Source: JAZGGS01 sp963764825
Lineage (GTDB): Bacteria; Bacteroidota; Ignavibacteria; Ignavibacteriales; Ignavibacteriaceae
Direction: 5' to 3'
NCBI GenBank assembly: GCA_963764825.1
Contig: CAVXUA010000008.1
Coordinates: 463,887 to 527,886 of the forward strand
DNA: 64,000 nucleotides
The notes beneath the pieces are model-generated. The model saw only the letters and a list, made by a program, of their open reading frames with translations, was not told the origin of the DNA and ran no database searches. This document shows, piece after piece, positions 20,277 to 28,885 of the stretch. How positions within the stretch are numbered: the stretch's first letter is position 1; each line of letters starts with the position of its first letter. The position numbers and the translations under genes were made by a program.

Positions 20277-22364
20277 ATGGCTATGATGGCCAAAATGCGG
20301 AGCTTAGCTCCAGCTTTTATTATAACGGTTGGTGCGTTATTCGTTTTGTTTATGGTTATATCCGATTCGAACGTACTTGAAGCACTTGGCGGCAGAACTA
20401 ATGATGTTGGTTCAATTAACGGTGTAGATATTTCCTACCGCGAATTTCAATTCGTACTTGATCAGCAAAGAGAACAACAGAAACAGCAAACCGGTCAGGA
20501 TATAGCCGATGATCAGTGGGATCAGTTTAGAGAACAGGTTTGGGAATCACTTATTAACCAAAAACTTCTTGAACAGGAAATTGAACGGCTTGGTGTAACA
20601 GTTTCCGATGAAGAAATTAAAGATATTATTTTAGGCAATAACCCGCCCGAATTTCTGAAACAGAATTTTATAGACTCTACAGGAACTTTTAACAGGCAGC
20701 TTTACGAACAAGCACTTTTCGATCCGCAGAATACAGAAATTCTAATCCAGGTTGAGGAACAGGTTAGGCAGCAGCGTTTAACTGAAAAACTGCAAAGTTT
20801 GCTGCTTGCTTCAGTAACAGTGAATGAAGATGAATTATTAAGAAAATTTAATGAGCAAAATATTTTTGCTACTGCAGATTACGCTCTTTTCCCCGTTTCA
20901 ATGTTTTCCGATTCTTCAGTGGTTGTAACTGAAGAAGATATGAAAAATTATTATGAGGAAAACCTGGATCGTTATAAAATTAATTCACAGAGAAAATTTC
21001 GATTTGTTCTTTTTATAAATCAGCCATCGGCAGCTGATACAAATCTTGTAAGACGTAACCTGGAAAATGTTAGAGAAATTGTTACAACAGACACTTCCGA
21101 TTTCAAATCTTTTGTTGAAATCTATTCTACTCAACCTTACTCTTTAGATACTGTCGGTATCTCAGCTTTTTCTACAGCAGCTGTAGATCAAATAACAAAT
21201 GCTAAAAATGGAGATATAATTGGACCTGTTCCTTCTCCTAACGGCTTTGCACTATATCGCCTGATAGACGTAGTTCCTTCATCCGATAAGATGGTAAGGG
21301 CTTCTCACATTCTTATAAACAGTAAAGAGAACGACCAGGCAAACCTTGATGAAGCAAACAGAATTTACAACGAATTAATTAGCGGAGCTAATTTTAGTTC
21401 GTTAGCCGTGGAAAATTCTGGTGATCCCGGAAGCGCTGCGAGGGGTGGCGATCTTGGATGGTTTGGCAAAGGTGCAATGGTTAAAGAATTTGATGAAGCT
21501 TGCTTCAGCGGCAATTTAAATGAAGTTCAAAAACCGATAAAAACAACATTTGGTTACCATATAATTAAAGTAACCGGTCAATCAAATTCAAAATATGTTG
21601 TAGAGCAAATTATAAACCCTGTTGTACAATCTGCTGCAACAAGAGATGAAACTTATAATGCTGCAAATGATTTTTCATATCTTGCAGAGAAAAACAATTT
21701 CGACCAGGAAGCCGAGCTGCTTGGTTATACAATTTCTGAAACGCCGCCTTTCCAGGAAAACAGTCCTTCAATTTCTGGTTTGGGTGTTAATAAAAGATTA
21801 GTACAATTTGCTTTTGAAAATAGTGTAAATACCGTAAGTGAAGTATTTAAAGTACAGCAAGGATTTGTTGTCGTTCAGATTTCTGAAAGCATCCCTGAAG
21901 GATATAGAGACTATGAGGAAGTTAAGATGCAGCTAAAGCAGCTTGCAGGAACTCAAAAGAAATTTGAAGAAGCAGAACGTCTTGCTGGTGAACTGTCTAA
22001 AAAAAGTGGCGGCGATCTGAACAAAATTCCTTCACTCGATCAGCGAGTTTCAGTTGGCAATACAAACAGGTTTAATTATCAAACAAGCATCCCAAATATT
22101 GGAAAAGATTATGCATTTATAGATGCAGCATTTTCTTTAGAGAAAAACCAGCTTTCAAAGCCGGTTAGAGGTATAAAAGGATTTTATTTAATTTTTCTAA
22201 CTGAAAAGACAGAATTTGATTCTGCCGCATATAACCTGCAGAGCGGAACTCTGCGAAACAATCTTCTGCAAGCCAAAAAGAATGCTTTTGTAAACCAGTG
22301 GCTTACAATTCTTAAGGAGAATTCTGATATTGTTGATCAGCCGCACATATTTTATGCTTATTGA
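20277..22364 (+). CDS. membrane-anchored SurA/PpiD-like peptidyl-prolyl isomerase
   Basis: About 695 residues. One N-terminal membrane anchor (APAFIITVGALFVLFMVI), then a SurA_N-like helical domain beginning SINGVDISYREFQFVLDQQ. A parvulin domain at about residues 338-436 reads VRASHILINSKEN, SGDPGSAARGGDLGWFGKG, MVKEFDEA and FGYHIIKVTG. It should act in the periplasm as a foldase for outer-membrane or secreted proteins. I prefer ATG 20277 (MAMMAKMRS), with GGAG at 20262, over an upstream in-frame start at 20205 that would add 24 residues. The frame is intact. Confidence 0.88.
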   Translation: MAMMAKMRSLAPAFIITVGALFVLFMVISDSNVLEALGGRTNDVGSINGVDISYREFQFVLDQQREQQKQQTGQDIADDQWDQFREQVWESLINQKLLEQEIERLGVTVSDEEIKDIILGNNPPEFLKQNFIDSTGTFNRQLYEQALFDPQNTEILIQVEEQVRQQRLTEKLQSLLLASVTVNEDELLRKFNEQNIFATADYALFPVSMFSDSSVVVTEEDMKNYYEENLDRYKINSQRKFRFVLFINQPSAADTNLVRRNLENVREIVTTDTSDFKSFVEIYSTQPYSLDTVGISAFSTAAVDQITNAKNGDIIGPVPSPNGFALYRLIDVVPSSDKMVRASHILINSKENDQANLDEANRIYNELISGANFSSLAVENSGDPGSAARGGDLGWFGKGAMVKEFDEACFSGNLNEVQKPIKTTFGYHIIKVTGQSNSKYVVEQIINPVVQSAATRDETYNAANDFSYLAEKNNFDQEAELLGYTISETPPFQENSPSISGLGVNKRLVQFAFENSVNTVSEVFKVQQGFVVVQISESIPEGYRDYEEVKMQLKQLAGTQKKFEEAERLAGELSKKSGGDLNKIPSLDQRVSVGNTNRFNYQTSIPNIGKDYAFIDAAFSLEKNQLSKPVRGIKGFYLIFLTEKTEFDSAAYNLQSGTLRNNLLQAKKNAFVNQWLTILKENSDIVDQPHIFYAY

Positions 22365-22392
22365 TCTTTAGAAATCGTGAATAAATTATTTG

Positions 22393-22440
22393 CCCCTGGT
22401 TAAACACTTAATTTAGGTATTGATCGGGGGTTTTTATTTT
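22393..22440 (+). terminator. terminator-like CCCC...GGGGG + T-run after the foldase gene
   Basis: CCCC near 22395 and GGGGG before TTTTTATTTTT flank a 25-base spacer. The stem is short, but the layout resembles the terminator-like elements at 40-51 kb. Confidence 0.55.
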
Positions 22441-22497
22441 TAAATAATAATAAGCATTTTTATTTGTTAATAAATTGCCAGAGGTTCAATCATCTTT

Positions 22498-23218
22498 TTG
22501 AAGATTAAAGTTGTTAATATTTTCGGTGCCATTATTTTATTTTCAGCACCTCTCTATTCACAATTCCACGAAAATAATTTTGGCATTAGCATAAATGCTG
22601 TTTACACCACATCGGCAGATATATTTTTAAATCCCAATTCTTCCGATATTGTTATAAGAAACAAACCGTTTGTGGTTGAGGATATAATTAATCCATCGCT
22701 GGATATTCGATATAAATTTAATGAATGGTTTGTTCTTGGTTTAAATCTTGAGTATATGCAAAAGAGTGCGCTGGGTCCAAATCTCACAGTATTTTTTGGT
22801 AACAGGATTGTTGTGTTTGAAGTTGAAGATGGTTTTAGGGTTATTCCATGTTGAATTAACAGCTCATTATCTTTTCCCGTTTTCCACGGAGCAGTTTATT
22901 TTTATGATGGGCGGGGGAATGGGTTATTACCACGGAGAATTTACACGGAAATTTCAGTGATGTTGATTTATCAGTCAGCATAGACAGTTTGCAATTGGCA
23001 TTCACGTTTCCGCATCAATGGATTATATGCCATTAGATTTTTTCTCAATAAGATTTGAGATGAAGTTCAGGGATCCTCAATACAACGTAACAAGTAAGTA
23101 TAATAAGACCAGCGTAATATACCAGGGAGAAGAAATTCAGTTACAGGATGATGCTTTTGAAACAAAAGTAAATGTTGATGGCGTTACGTTTTCACTTGGC
23201 GGTGTTTTTCATTTTTAA
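22498..23218 (+). CDS. outer-membrane beta-barrel protein, several frameshifts
   Basis: TTG start at 22498 (MKIKVVNIFG) with a signal peptide ending APLYSQF. Barrel-like strands follow: NFGISINAVYTTSADIFL, FVLGLNLEYMQKSALG. The frame changes near 22835-22850 into GLFHVELTAHYLFPF and MMGGGMGYYHGEF, again near 22955 into the segment DLSVSIDSLQLAF, and again near 23010 into HVSASMDYMPLDFFSIRFEM. It ends with an aromatic C-terminus (SLGGVFHF) at 23218. No specific family recognised; the C-terminal aromatic residue supports an outer-membrane barrel. Confidence 0.65.
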
Positions 23219-23309
23219 TAATAACTTCCTTCCTTGCTGAATACTTTCCAAAACTAAATTTTTTTTTGATGGCTAATACCTTAATTTTCCCGTGAAAAGT
23301 ATTATTGTT

Positions 23310-23850
23310 ATGAGAAAAAAAATTTATTATTTAACCGGTTTTATGGCTGCTGGAAAAAGCACAATTGGTCCTATCCTTGCAAACACGTTAGGATGGAATT
23401 TCCTGGATCTTGATAAAGCTATTGAAGAAGAAGAAGCTATGAAGATAACTGAAATATTTGAAACCCAAGGCGAAGAATATTTTCGGAAAAAAGAATCGGA
23501 AATGCTTAAAGCGATATCAAAAAAAAATCATTTAATAGTTGCTTTGGGCGGCGGAACAATTGCAAACAGCAAAAACCTTAAGCTTTTAAAAGAAACTGGG
23601 AGATTAATTTATCTTCATTCATTCTCCTGAAATTGCTTATAGAAGATTAGTTTATAAAAGAAATCGCCCCGCACTTTTATTTGAAGGAGAAGAGATTCCA
23701 ACCAAAGAACAATTCCTGGAAAGAATTGAATCGCTAATGACTGCTAGGAAAGAATATTATGAGCAAGCAGATTATTATATAGATACCGATGCCGAAGCTG
23801 TAGGGAAAACTGTGGATAAACTTGCGCGGATAATTGAAAATGATCATTAA
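23310..23850 (+). CDS. aroK: shikimate kinase AroK, one frameshift
   Basis: Phosphorylates shikimate at O3 with ATP in the chorismate pathway. Walker A: LTGFMAAGKSTIGPILA; then FLDLDKAIEE (substrate Asp), EEYFRKKESEML (conserved Arg) and VALGGGTIA. The main frame stops at 23630, but a one-base shift near 23620 gives SPEIAYRRLVYKRNRPALLF, containing the lid region (RNRPAL), and runs to 23850. ATG 23310 is chosen; a GTG at 23292 is also in frame. It lies 18 bp before aroB, the usual pairing. Confidence 0.93.
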
Positions 23851-23868
23851 ATGAAAAGAGAGTTTTAA

Positions 23869-24963
23869 TTGAAAAGAATTAATGTAAAAAGCAAAAGCTT
23901 TGCTTATCCTGTTTTTATTGGTTCGCATATTCTTCATTCCTTACCGGAACTTCTTGAAAAGCATAAACTGTATAGAAATGTTTTTGTTGTTATTGATGAA
24001 AACGTTGAAAAGATCTATGGAAGAGAAGTTAAAAGATTAGTTAATAGATGGGCAAACAGGAGCAGCATTTTTATACTAAAAGCAAGTGAGCGTTCTAAAT
24101 CTCTTACAACTTTGAAAAAGATTTATACTGCTCTTGCTGATAATGAATTTGGAAGAGATACATTGCTCATTTCCGTGGGGGGAGGAATAACCGGGGATGT
24201 TGCCGGATATTGTGCTGCAAATTATATGAGAGGTATTCAATTGTGCATGTTCCCAACCACGCTTCTTGCTTCAGTTGATAGCTCAATTGGAGGAAAAACC
24301 GGGGTAAACTTTTATAACCGGAAAAACCTTATCGGCTCTTTTTATCAGCCGCAAATTGTTATAATTGATACCGATTTCCTTCAAACATTACCTGCAGCAG
24401 AATTAAATCCGGAGCCGGTGAAACAATTAAATATGCGTTTTTATCTAATAAAGGATTTTTACAACTATCTTCAACAAAATTTTGAAAAACTTTTACTATT
24501 AAATGGTAAAGTTTTAAATAAAGTAATTTCGGAATCGGTATTAATTAAAGCCGGTGTTGTTTCGCAGGATGAAAAGGAAACCGGGTTAAGAAAAATTTTA
24601 AATTTCGGTCATACTTTTGCGCATGCTTTTGAAAGTCATTCAAGCTACAAAATGAAACATGGCGAAGCGGTGGTTGGAGGAATTGTAGCTGCTTTATTTC
24701 TATCACACAAATTAAAATTCTTTAATGATGACAAACTGGAGAGCTATTTAAAATTTCTTTCTCTTTATAAATTACCATCCGTTATAAAAAGAGTAAACAA
24801 CAACAAAGTTTTTGAACTTATGCATCTCGATAAAAAGAGGATAGGGAACAGAATAATGTTTGTTCTTCTAAAAGATATTGGAAACCTGGTAATTGATGCA
24901 GAAATTGAGAAGAAAGAAATTTCTTACGCGATTGATAAATTGAAAGATTTCAGTTCGGTTTAA
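23869..24963 (+). CDS. aroB: 3-dehydroquinate synthase AroB (with paired compensating frameshifts)
   Basis: NAD- and metal-dependent enzyme making 3-dehydroquinate, the second step of the shikimate pathway. TTG start at 23869. Signatures: LLISVGGGITGDVAGYCAA, RGIQLCMFPTTLLASVDSSI, GGKTGVNFYNRKNLIGSFYQP and ILNFGHTFAHAFES with HGEAV metal ligands. In the 24405-24452 interval the long frame reads nonsense (PEPVKQLNMRFYLI), whereas the next frame reads GAGETIKYAFLSN, the conserved catalytic Lys motif. Two opposite indels therefore flank this piece. The 3' end is duplicated downstream. Confidence 0.94.
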   Translation: MKRINVKSKSFAYPVFIGSHILHSLPELLEKHKLYRNVFVVIDENVEKIYGREVKRLVNRWANRSSIFILKASERSKSLTTLKKIYTALADNEFGRDTLLISVGGGITGDVAGYCAANYMRGIQLCMFPTTLLASVDSSIGGKTGVNFYNRKNLIGSFYQPQIVIIDTDFLQTLPAAELNPEPVKQLNMRFYLIKDFYNYLQQNFEKLLLLNGKVLNKVISESVLIKAGVVSQDEKETGLRKILNFGHTFAHAFESHSSYKMKHGEAVVGGIVAALFLSHKLKFFNDDKLESYLKFLSLYKLPSVIKRVNNNKVFELMHLDKKRIGNRIMFVLLKDIGNLVIDAEIEKKEISYAIDKLKDFSSV

Positions 24964-24970
24964 AAGAGGA

Positions 24971-25009
24971 AAAACTGCCGAGTTTGTGAGGGCGTAACCC
25001 GACAGTTTT
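24971..25009 (+). terminator. hairpin after aroB, copy 1
   Basis: AAAACTGCCG pairs with CGACAGTTTT (one mismatch) around a 19-base loop containing GTGAGGGCGTAACC. It ends in TTTTGTGTGTC. It may terminate aroB or form part of the conserved element. Confidence 0.6.
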
Positions 25010-25033
25010 GTGTGTCATCTTTGGAGGGATGCT

Positions 25034-25090
25034 ATGCTTAAACTATTTCGCAGCATAAATAACAATTTTGGTGCCATTTTGATGTTGTAA
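25034..25090 (+). CDS. micro-ORF, copy 1 (18 residues)
   Basis: ATG at 25034 sits 5 bases behind a strong GGAGGG and encodes MLKLFRSINNNFGAILML. The first 16 residues are the same in copy 2. An alternative ATG at 25029 overlaps in another frame (MLCLNYFAA). It could be a leader peptide, a micro-protein, or simply part of a conserved RNA. Confidence 0.35.
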   Translation: MLKLFRSINNNFGAILML

Positions 25091-25176
25091 GAATGAATAA
25101 AAAAATATAAAATAAAGCTGTTTATTCAACCCATCAGTAACAATTACCTGTAAATATATTTATAATTTCTTTCTGT

Positions 25177-25368
25177 TATAAATTACCGGCCGTTAAAAAA
25201 AACAATAACAAGGTTTTTGAACTAGTGCGTCTCGATAAAAAGGGGAGCGGGAACAAGATTAAGTTTATCCTTCAAAAAGATATTGGAAACCTGGTAATTG
25301 ATGCAGGAATTGAAAAGAAAGAAGTTTTATATGCGTTTGAAAAAATGAAAAATTTTGGTTCGCTTTAA
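25177..25368 (+). pseudogene. aroB C-terminal fragment, duplicated and diverged
   Basis: 63 codons stay open and match the last ~64 codons of aroB: NNKVFELVRLDKK against NNKVFELMHLDKK, and KDIGNLVIDAGIEKKE against KDIGNLVIDAEIEKKE. There is no start codon or N-terminal enzyme body, so it is a remnant. Many differences are conservative, so it may have been under selection as part of a whole gene until recently. Confidence 0.8.
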
Positions 25369-25375
25369 AAGAGGA

Positions 25376-25413
25376 AAAACTGTCGAGTTGTGAGGGCGTA
25401 ACCCGACAGTTTT
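25376..25413 (+). terminator. hairpin, copy 2
   Basis: Perfect 10-bp stem AAAACTGTCG / CGACAGTTTT with loop AGTTGTGAGGGCGTAACC, followed by TTTTGTGTGTC. This copy repairs the mismatch in copy 1, suggesting the stem matters. Confidence 0.6.
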
Positions 25414-25437
25414 GTGTGTCATCTTTGGAGGGATGCT

Positions 25438-25515
25438 ATGCTTAAACTATTTCGCAGCATAAATAACAACTTTGGTGCCATATTGTTCTTGCCAGAATTG
25501 AATAGAAAAATATAA
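25438..25515 (+). CDS. micro-ORF, copy 2 (25 residues)
   Basis: ATG behind GGAGGG at the same spacing as copy 1. Encodes MLKLFRSINNNFGAILFLPE followed by LNRKI; an indel and base changes after codon 16 make it longer than copy 1. No family recognised. Confidence 0.35.
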   Translation: MLKLFRSINNNFGAILFLPELNRKI

Positions 25516-25677
25516 AATAAAGATGAATATGCAACTCACAGGTAATAATTACCTGTAAATTTGGTTATGTAATTTTGTCTTATAGAAGAAATAAAGCAGG
25601 AAGAGAACGAAATAGATGTTTCCTCAGAAATTAAGGAAGAGATAATAAAGAGTAAAGATGAGATTATCGAAGTATTT

Positions 25678-26886
25678 TTAGCATTTCTTTAGTACAACTT
25701 TGAAAACTGTACCTTCTCCCTGGATGGAACTTTTAACAAAGATTTTTCCACCGTGATAACCTTCAATAATTCGCTTGGAAAGACTTAATCCAAGACCCCA
25801 GCCACGTTTTTTTGTGCTGTAACCAGGTCTGAAAACATCTTTTCTCCTTTTCAAATCGATTCCTTTCCCGCTGTCGCTCACCTCAATCTCAACATTTTTG
25901 CGCACGGTTTCAACTACAATTTTAATAGACCCTTCTTTGGTATCAATTGCATCAAGAGCATTTTTAATCAGGTTTTCAATCACCCAATCAAACAGTTCAG
26001 GATTAAGCGCTGCGCAGACTTTTTTATCTCCTTCAATTGATAAATTAACTGACTTACCTGTTTGAGGAAGGCGTCTTTCAAAATAATCAGTTACCTTTTT
26101 CAAATCTTCATAAACAATCATGCTTTTTAGTTCCGGCTTAGAACCGATTTTGGAAAACCTGTATGTTATCTTGTTAAGTTTTTCAACATCGTCATTTATT
26201 TCTTCGCTTATATCCAGTACTTTATCAGGATCTTTATAATTAATTTTTAACATTTCCAACCATCCCATTAAACTAGAAATCGGTGTTCCGAATTGGTGTG
26301 CGGTTTCCTTAGCCATTCCTACCCAAATGTTACTCTGCTCACTTCTTTTAATACTGCTGAATCCAACATAACCGATAACAATAAATAAAGCAGCAATAAT
26401 TATCTGAATATAAGGATAGTAACGCAGCCGCTTGATAAGTTCAGAATCGCCGTAATGAATTTTTGTAAGAACAAGAGTGTCTTCATAAGTTACAAAAATA
26501 GGGGAGTGTTGTGCATCCATTTCCATTATTTTTTCAGATATGAACTCGTTAAACTCCTCTTCGGTAAGCGTGGAATCGATTTCAATATTTCTTAAATCTG
26601 TTCGGTTGTAAATGTTTACATTATCATCTGCATCTGATAAAACAAGCGGGAAATCAATCGGTTTTATAATATTATCAAAGAGGAAAGTTATATCTTCATT
26701 TGGGTTTGATGAATTCGCAACATATTCTATTCCCCTAGCGTAAAGTTCAACAATTTCACGTTCTTTTTCCTGAAGTTTATTAACAAGGTTTTGTGTGTAG
26801 TATAATGTTCCTGCTGCAATTATTAAAGCAATTACAATCAGTAGAATCTTTAAATTTATCGAGGCAGGTCCGCCAGACATTTTCAT
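25678..26886 (-). CDS. membrane sensor histidine kinase, orphan
   Basis: 402 residues. Two membrane segments (INLKILLIVIALIIAAGTLY and IQIIIAALFIVIGYVGF) enclose a ~120-residue periplasmic sensor. The phospho-accepting H box is AKETAHQFGTPISSLMGWLEM. The ATPase domain shows NPELFDWVIENLIKNALDAI (N box), VSDSGKGID (G1) and GWGLGLSLSKRIIEGYHGG (G2). No response regulator is adjacent; purA follows upstream on the same strand 125 bp away. The signal is unknown. Confidence 0.9.
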   Translation of the reverse strand: MKMSGGPASINLKILLIVIALIIAAGTLYYTQNLVNKLQEKEREIVELYARGIEYVANSSNPNEDITFLFDNIIKPIDFPLVLSDADDNVNIYNRTDLRNIEIDSTLTEEEFNEFISEKIMEMDAQHSPIFVTYEDTLVLTKIHYGDSELIKRLRYYPYIQIIIAALFIVIGYVGFSSIKRSEQSNIWVGMAKETAHQFGTPISSLMGWLEMLKINYKDPDKVLDISEEINDDVEKLNKITYRFSKIGSKPELKSMIVYEDLKKVTDYFERRLPQTGKSVNLSIEGDKKVCAALNPELFDWVIENLIKNALDAIDTKEGSIKIVVETVRKNVEIEVSDSGKGIDLKRRKDVFRPGYSTKKRGWGLGLSLSKRIIEGYHGGKIFVKSSIQGEGTVFKVVLKKC

Positions 26887-26984
26887 AACGCTATTATCAG
26901 GGTAATGTTTTAAAAATTTCTATATGGTAAAATCGCTCTTTTTGGATATCAAAATCCAGTCCTTTTTACCGTGGCGTGTGATTA

Positions 26985-27013
26985 GCCAAAAAGGTTAGAT
27001 TCCAGGAGAATCT
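26985..27013 (-). terminator. Rho-independent terminator after purA
   Basis: On the minus strand AGATTC / GAATCT with a 5-base loop directly after the purA stop, followed by AACCTTTTTGG. Confidence 0.75.
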
Positions 27014-28286
27014 AAGAATTTACAAAAAATGTTTGTCTTCTTTTCGGTCCAACAGAGATTATCTTTAATTTGATTCCTGCCTGTGTTGCTATAAAATTGA
27101 GATACACTTTTGACTTTGTTGGTAAATCGGAATATGATTTGCATTCGGTTATATCTTCATTCCAGCCATCAAGTTCTTCGTAAATTGGGATTACCTTTTC
27201 TAATCTCTCAACATCAGTTGGGAAAGATTTTAATGTTTTGCCATCAAGCCGGTAACCAACGCACACTTTAATTTTATCAAAATTACTTAGCACATCAAGT
27301 TTGGTAATAGCAACAGAACCAATACCATTTATCATTGCAGAGTACTTTATAAGGAAAGCATCGAACCAACCGCATCTGCGAGGTCTTCCAGTGGTTGCGC
27401 CAAATTCAGCGCCATCTTTCCTCAATTTTTCACCGTCAGCATCTTCAAGCTCTGATGGAAAAGGACCATTACCAACCCTTGTTGTATAAGCTTTTACAAT
27501 TCCAAAAACCGAATCTATCTTTGTAGGTGGAATTCCTGTTCCTGTGCAAGCGCCACCCGATGTAGGACTCGAAGAGGTAACAAAAGGGTATGTTCCAAAA
27601 TCAATATCAAGTAAAGCTCCCTGTGCCCCTTCCAGCAAAACAGATTTACCTTCCGCAATTACCTTGCTAAGATATGCAGGCACGTCTGTAATGTAACTAT
27701 CAATTGCTTCATCAAATTGTAAATATTCTTTAACAATTTTATCTGCATCCAGTCCTTCATGATCATAAACATTTTTTAGGAGAGTGTTTTTTTCTTCAAG
27801 GTTTAATCTGATTTTTTCTTCCAGTACTTTCCCGTTCAGCAAATCAACAATCCTTATTCCTTTTCTCGCAAACTTATCTGTGTAGCAGGGTCCTATTCCT
27901 CTGCCGGTAGAACCTATTTTTTGTTCTGCTTTTTCTTTAATTGAATCGAGCAGTTTGTGATATGGCATTATAAGGTGAGCATTGTGGCTTATGAATAAGC
28001 GTCCTTTTACACTTATCCCATTTTCTTCCAGCAATTTTATTTCATCCAGTAATGCAACCGGATCAATCACAACACCGTTACCGATAACACATATTACATT
28101 TTCTCTTAAAATTCCTGATGGAATAAGATGAAGAATATATTGTTTGTCTCCTATTTCAACAGTATGCCCTGCATTTGCACCACCCTGGTATCTTGTAACC
28201 ACATCATATTTTTCACTAAGGATATCAACAATTTTTCCTTTACCTTCGTCACCCCACTGGCTGCCAACTAAAACTGTAACGCTCAT
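27012..28286 (-). CDS. purA: adenylosuccinate synthetase PurA
   Basis: Converts IMP and aspartate with GTP to adenylosuccinate in AMP synthesis. 424 residues, full length. Motifs: VGSQWGDEGKGKIVDIL at the N-terminus, GGANAGHTV, STGRGIGPCYTDK, LLEGAQGALLDIDFGTYPFV, TTGRPRRCGWFD and ITKLDVLSNFDKI. Intact frame. It is flanked on both sides by terminators, so it is probably monocistronic. Confidence 0.97.
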   Translation of the reverse strand: MSVTVLVGSQWGDEGKGKIVDILSEKYDVVTRYQGGANAGHTVEIGDKQYILHLIPSGILRENVICVIGNGVVIDPVALLDEIKLLEENGISVKGRLFISHNAHLIMPYHKLLDSIKEKAEQKIGSTGRGIGPCYTDKFARKGIRIVDLLNGKVLEEKIRLNLEEKNTLLKNVYDHEGLDADKIVKEYLQFDEAIDSYITDVPAYLSKVIAEGKSVLLEGAQGALLDIDFGTYPFVTSSSPTSGGACTGTGIPPTKIDSVFGIVKAYTTRVGNGPFPSELEDADGEKLRKDGAEFGATTGRPRRCGWFDAFLIKYSAMINGIGSVAITKLDVLSNFDKIKVCVGYRLDGKTLKSFPTDVERLEKVIPIYEELDGWNEDITECKSYSDLPTKSKVYLNFIATQAGIKLKIISVGPKRRQTFFVNS

Positions 28287-28341
28287 TTTAATAACCTGTA
28301 TAATTAAAAGATAAATTTATAGGAATGATTTATATTTAAGG

Positions 28342-28377
28342 CAAAATAAAAACTCCGGGCAACTAAACCCGGAGTTT
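28342..28377 (-). terminator. strong terminator after the STAS gene
   Basis: Perfect 10-bp stem AAACTCCGGG / CCCGGAGTTT, 8-base loop, with a T-run on the minus strand (TTTTTATTTTG). Confidence 0.92.
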
Positions 28378-28407
28378 AAGTGATAAAAAATTTATAAAAA
28401 ATTAGTC

Positions 28408-28743
28408 TTAAAAAGATTTAACTGCATCATCAACAGAATCAAAACTCTCAAATATTTTTATCAGCTTGGTAATTATCAGCAAGCTCTCAATTTTTTCGGT
28501 TACGTTGGCGAGTTTCAGGTGTCCTTCGGCTTTTTTCATGGTTGTAAGTCCGCCAATCAGCATTCCCAAGCCAGAACTATTCATAAATTTTACACCGCCC
28601 AAATCTAATACAACTCTTGTTTTTCCACCACCAATCAATTTGTGTAAAACCTCGTTAAATTCTTTAGTGTCATCGCCACCCATCACATTTCCCTTTAATT
28701 CGAGTACAACTGCTTCGTATTTTTCAGTGGTTTTGATTTTCAT
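28408..28743 (-). CDS. STAS-domain anti-anti-sigma factor
   Basis: 111 residues, one STAS domain. The regulatory helix motif VKFMNSSGLGMLIG contains the serine pair that partner-switching kinases phosphorylate. Starts MKIKTTEKYEAVVLELKG at 28743 with GGAG a few bases upstream. Its partner kinase is not adjacent; the RsbW-like kinase at 33.7 kb is a candidate. It is divergent from the ECF sigma gene and probably monocistronic. Confidence 0.9.
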   Translation of the reverse strand: MKIKTTEKYEAVVLELKGNVMGGDDTKEFNEVLHKLIGGGKTRVVLDLGGVKFMNSSGLGMLIGGLTTMKKAEGHLKLANVTEKIESLLIITKLIKIFESFDSVDDAVKSF

Positions 28744-28885
28744 ATATTACTCCTTAAAATTTTCGATTCAATTTAAGAAGACGTCTCTACTTTTGCAAGT
28801 AATGGTCAGCAGTTAATTATATCACCTAGTTAAACTATATTGTAAATTTGTAATGGAACAATTAAACCCTTTTACCGTCTAAAAA

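Larger units (their letters stand above)
24753..25160 (+). repeat. tandem duplication, copy 1 (aroB 3' end plus downstream element)
   Basis: Begins within aroB (TTTCTTTCTCTTTATAAATTACC) and runs past its stop through a hairpin, an SD and micro-ORF, then AT-rich DNA ending near AATTACCTGTAAAT. The second copy starts almost immediately afterwards. The 24961-25078 portion differs from copy 2 by only about three substitutions and one indel, clearly less than the coding tail. Confidence 0.85.
25165..25565 (+). repeat. tandem duplication, copy 2
   Basis: Second copy of the unit starting at 24753. It holds the diverged aroB tail, the hairpin, SD and micro-ORF, and the same AT-rich end (TAATAATTACCTGTAAAT). 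It lies directly head-to-tail behind copy 1. Confidence 0.85.

Noticed and set aside
25580..25690. Short Glu/Lys-rich open stretch (EEIKQEENEIDVSSEIKEEI) just after the tandem duplication
   Set aside because: No start codon and an upstream stop; overlaps the end of the histidine kinase gene. Possibly a remnant, but unsupported.
27301..27489. Plus-strand open frame inside purA
   Set aside because: Antisense shadow of an intact conserved gene.
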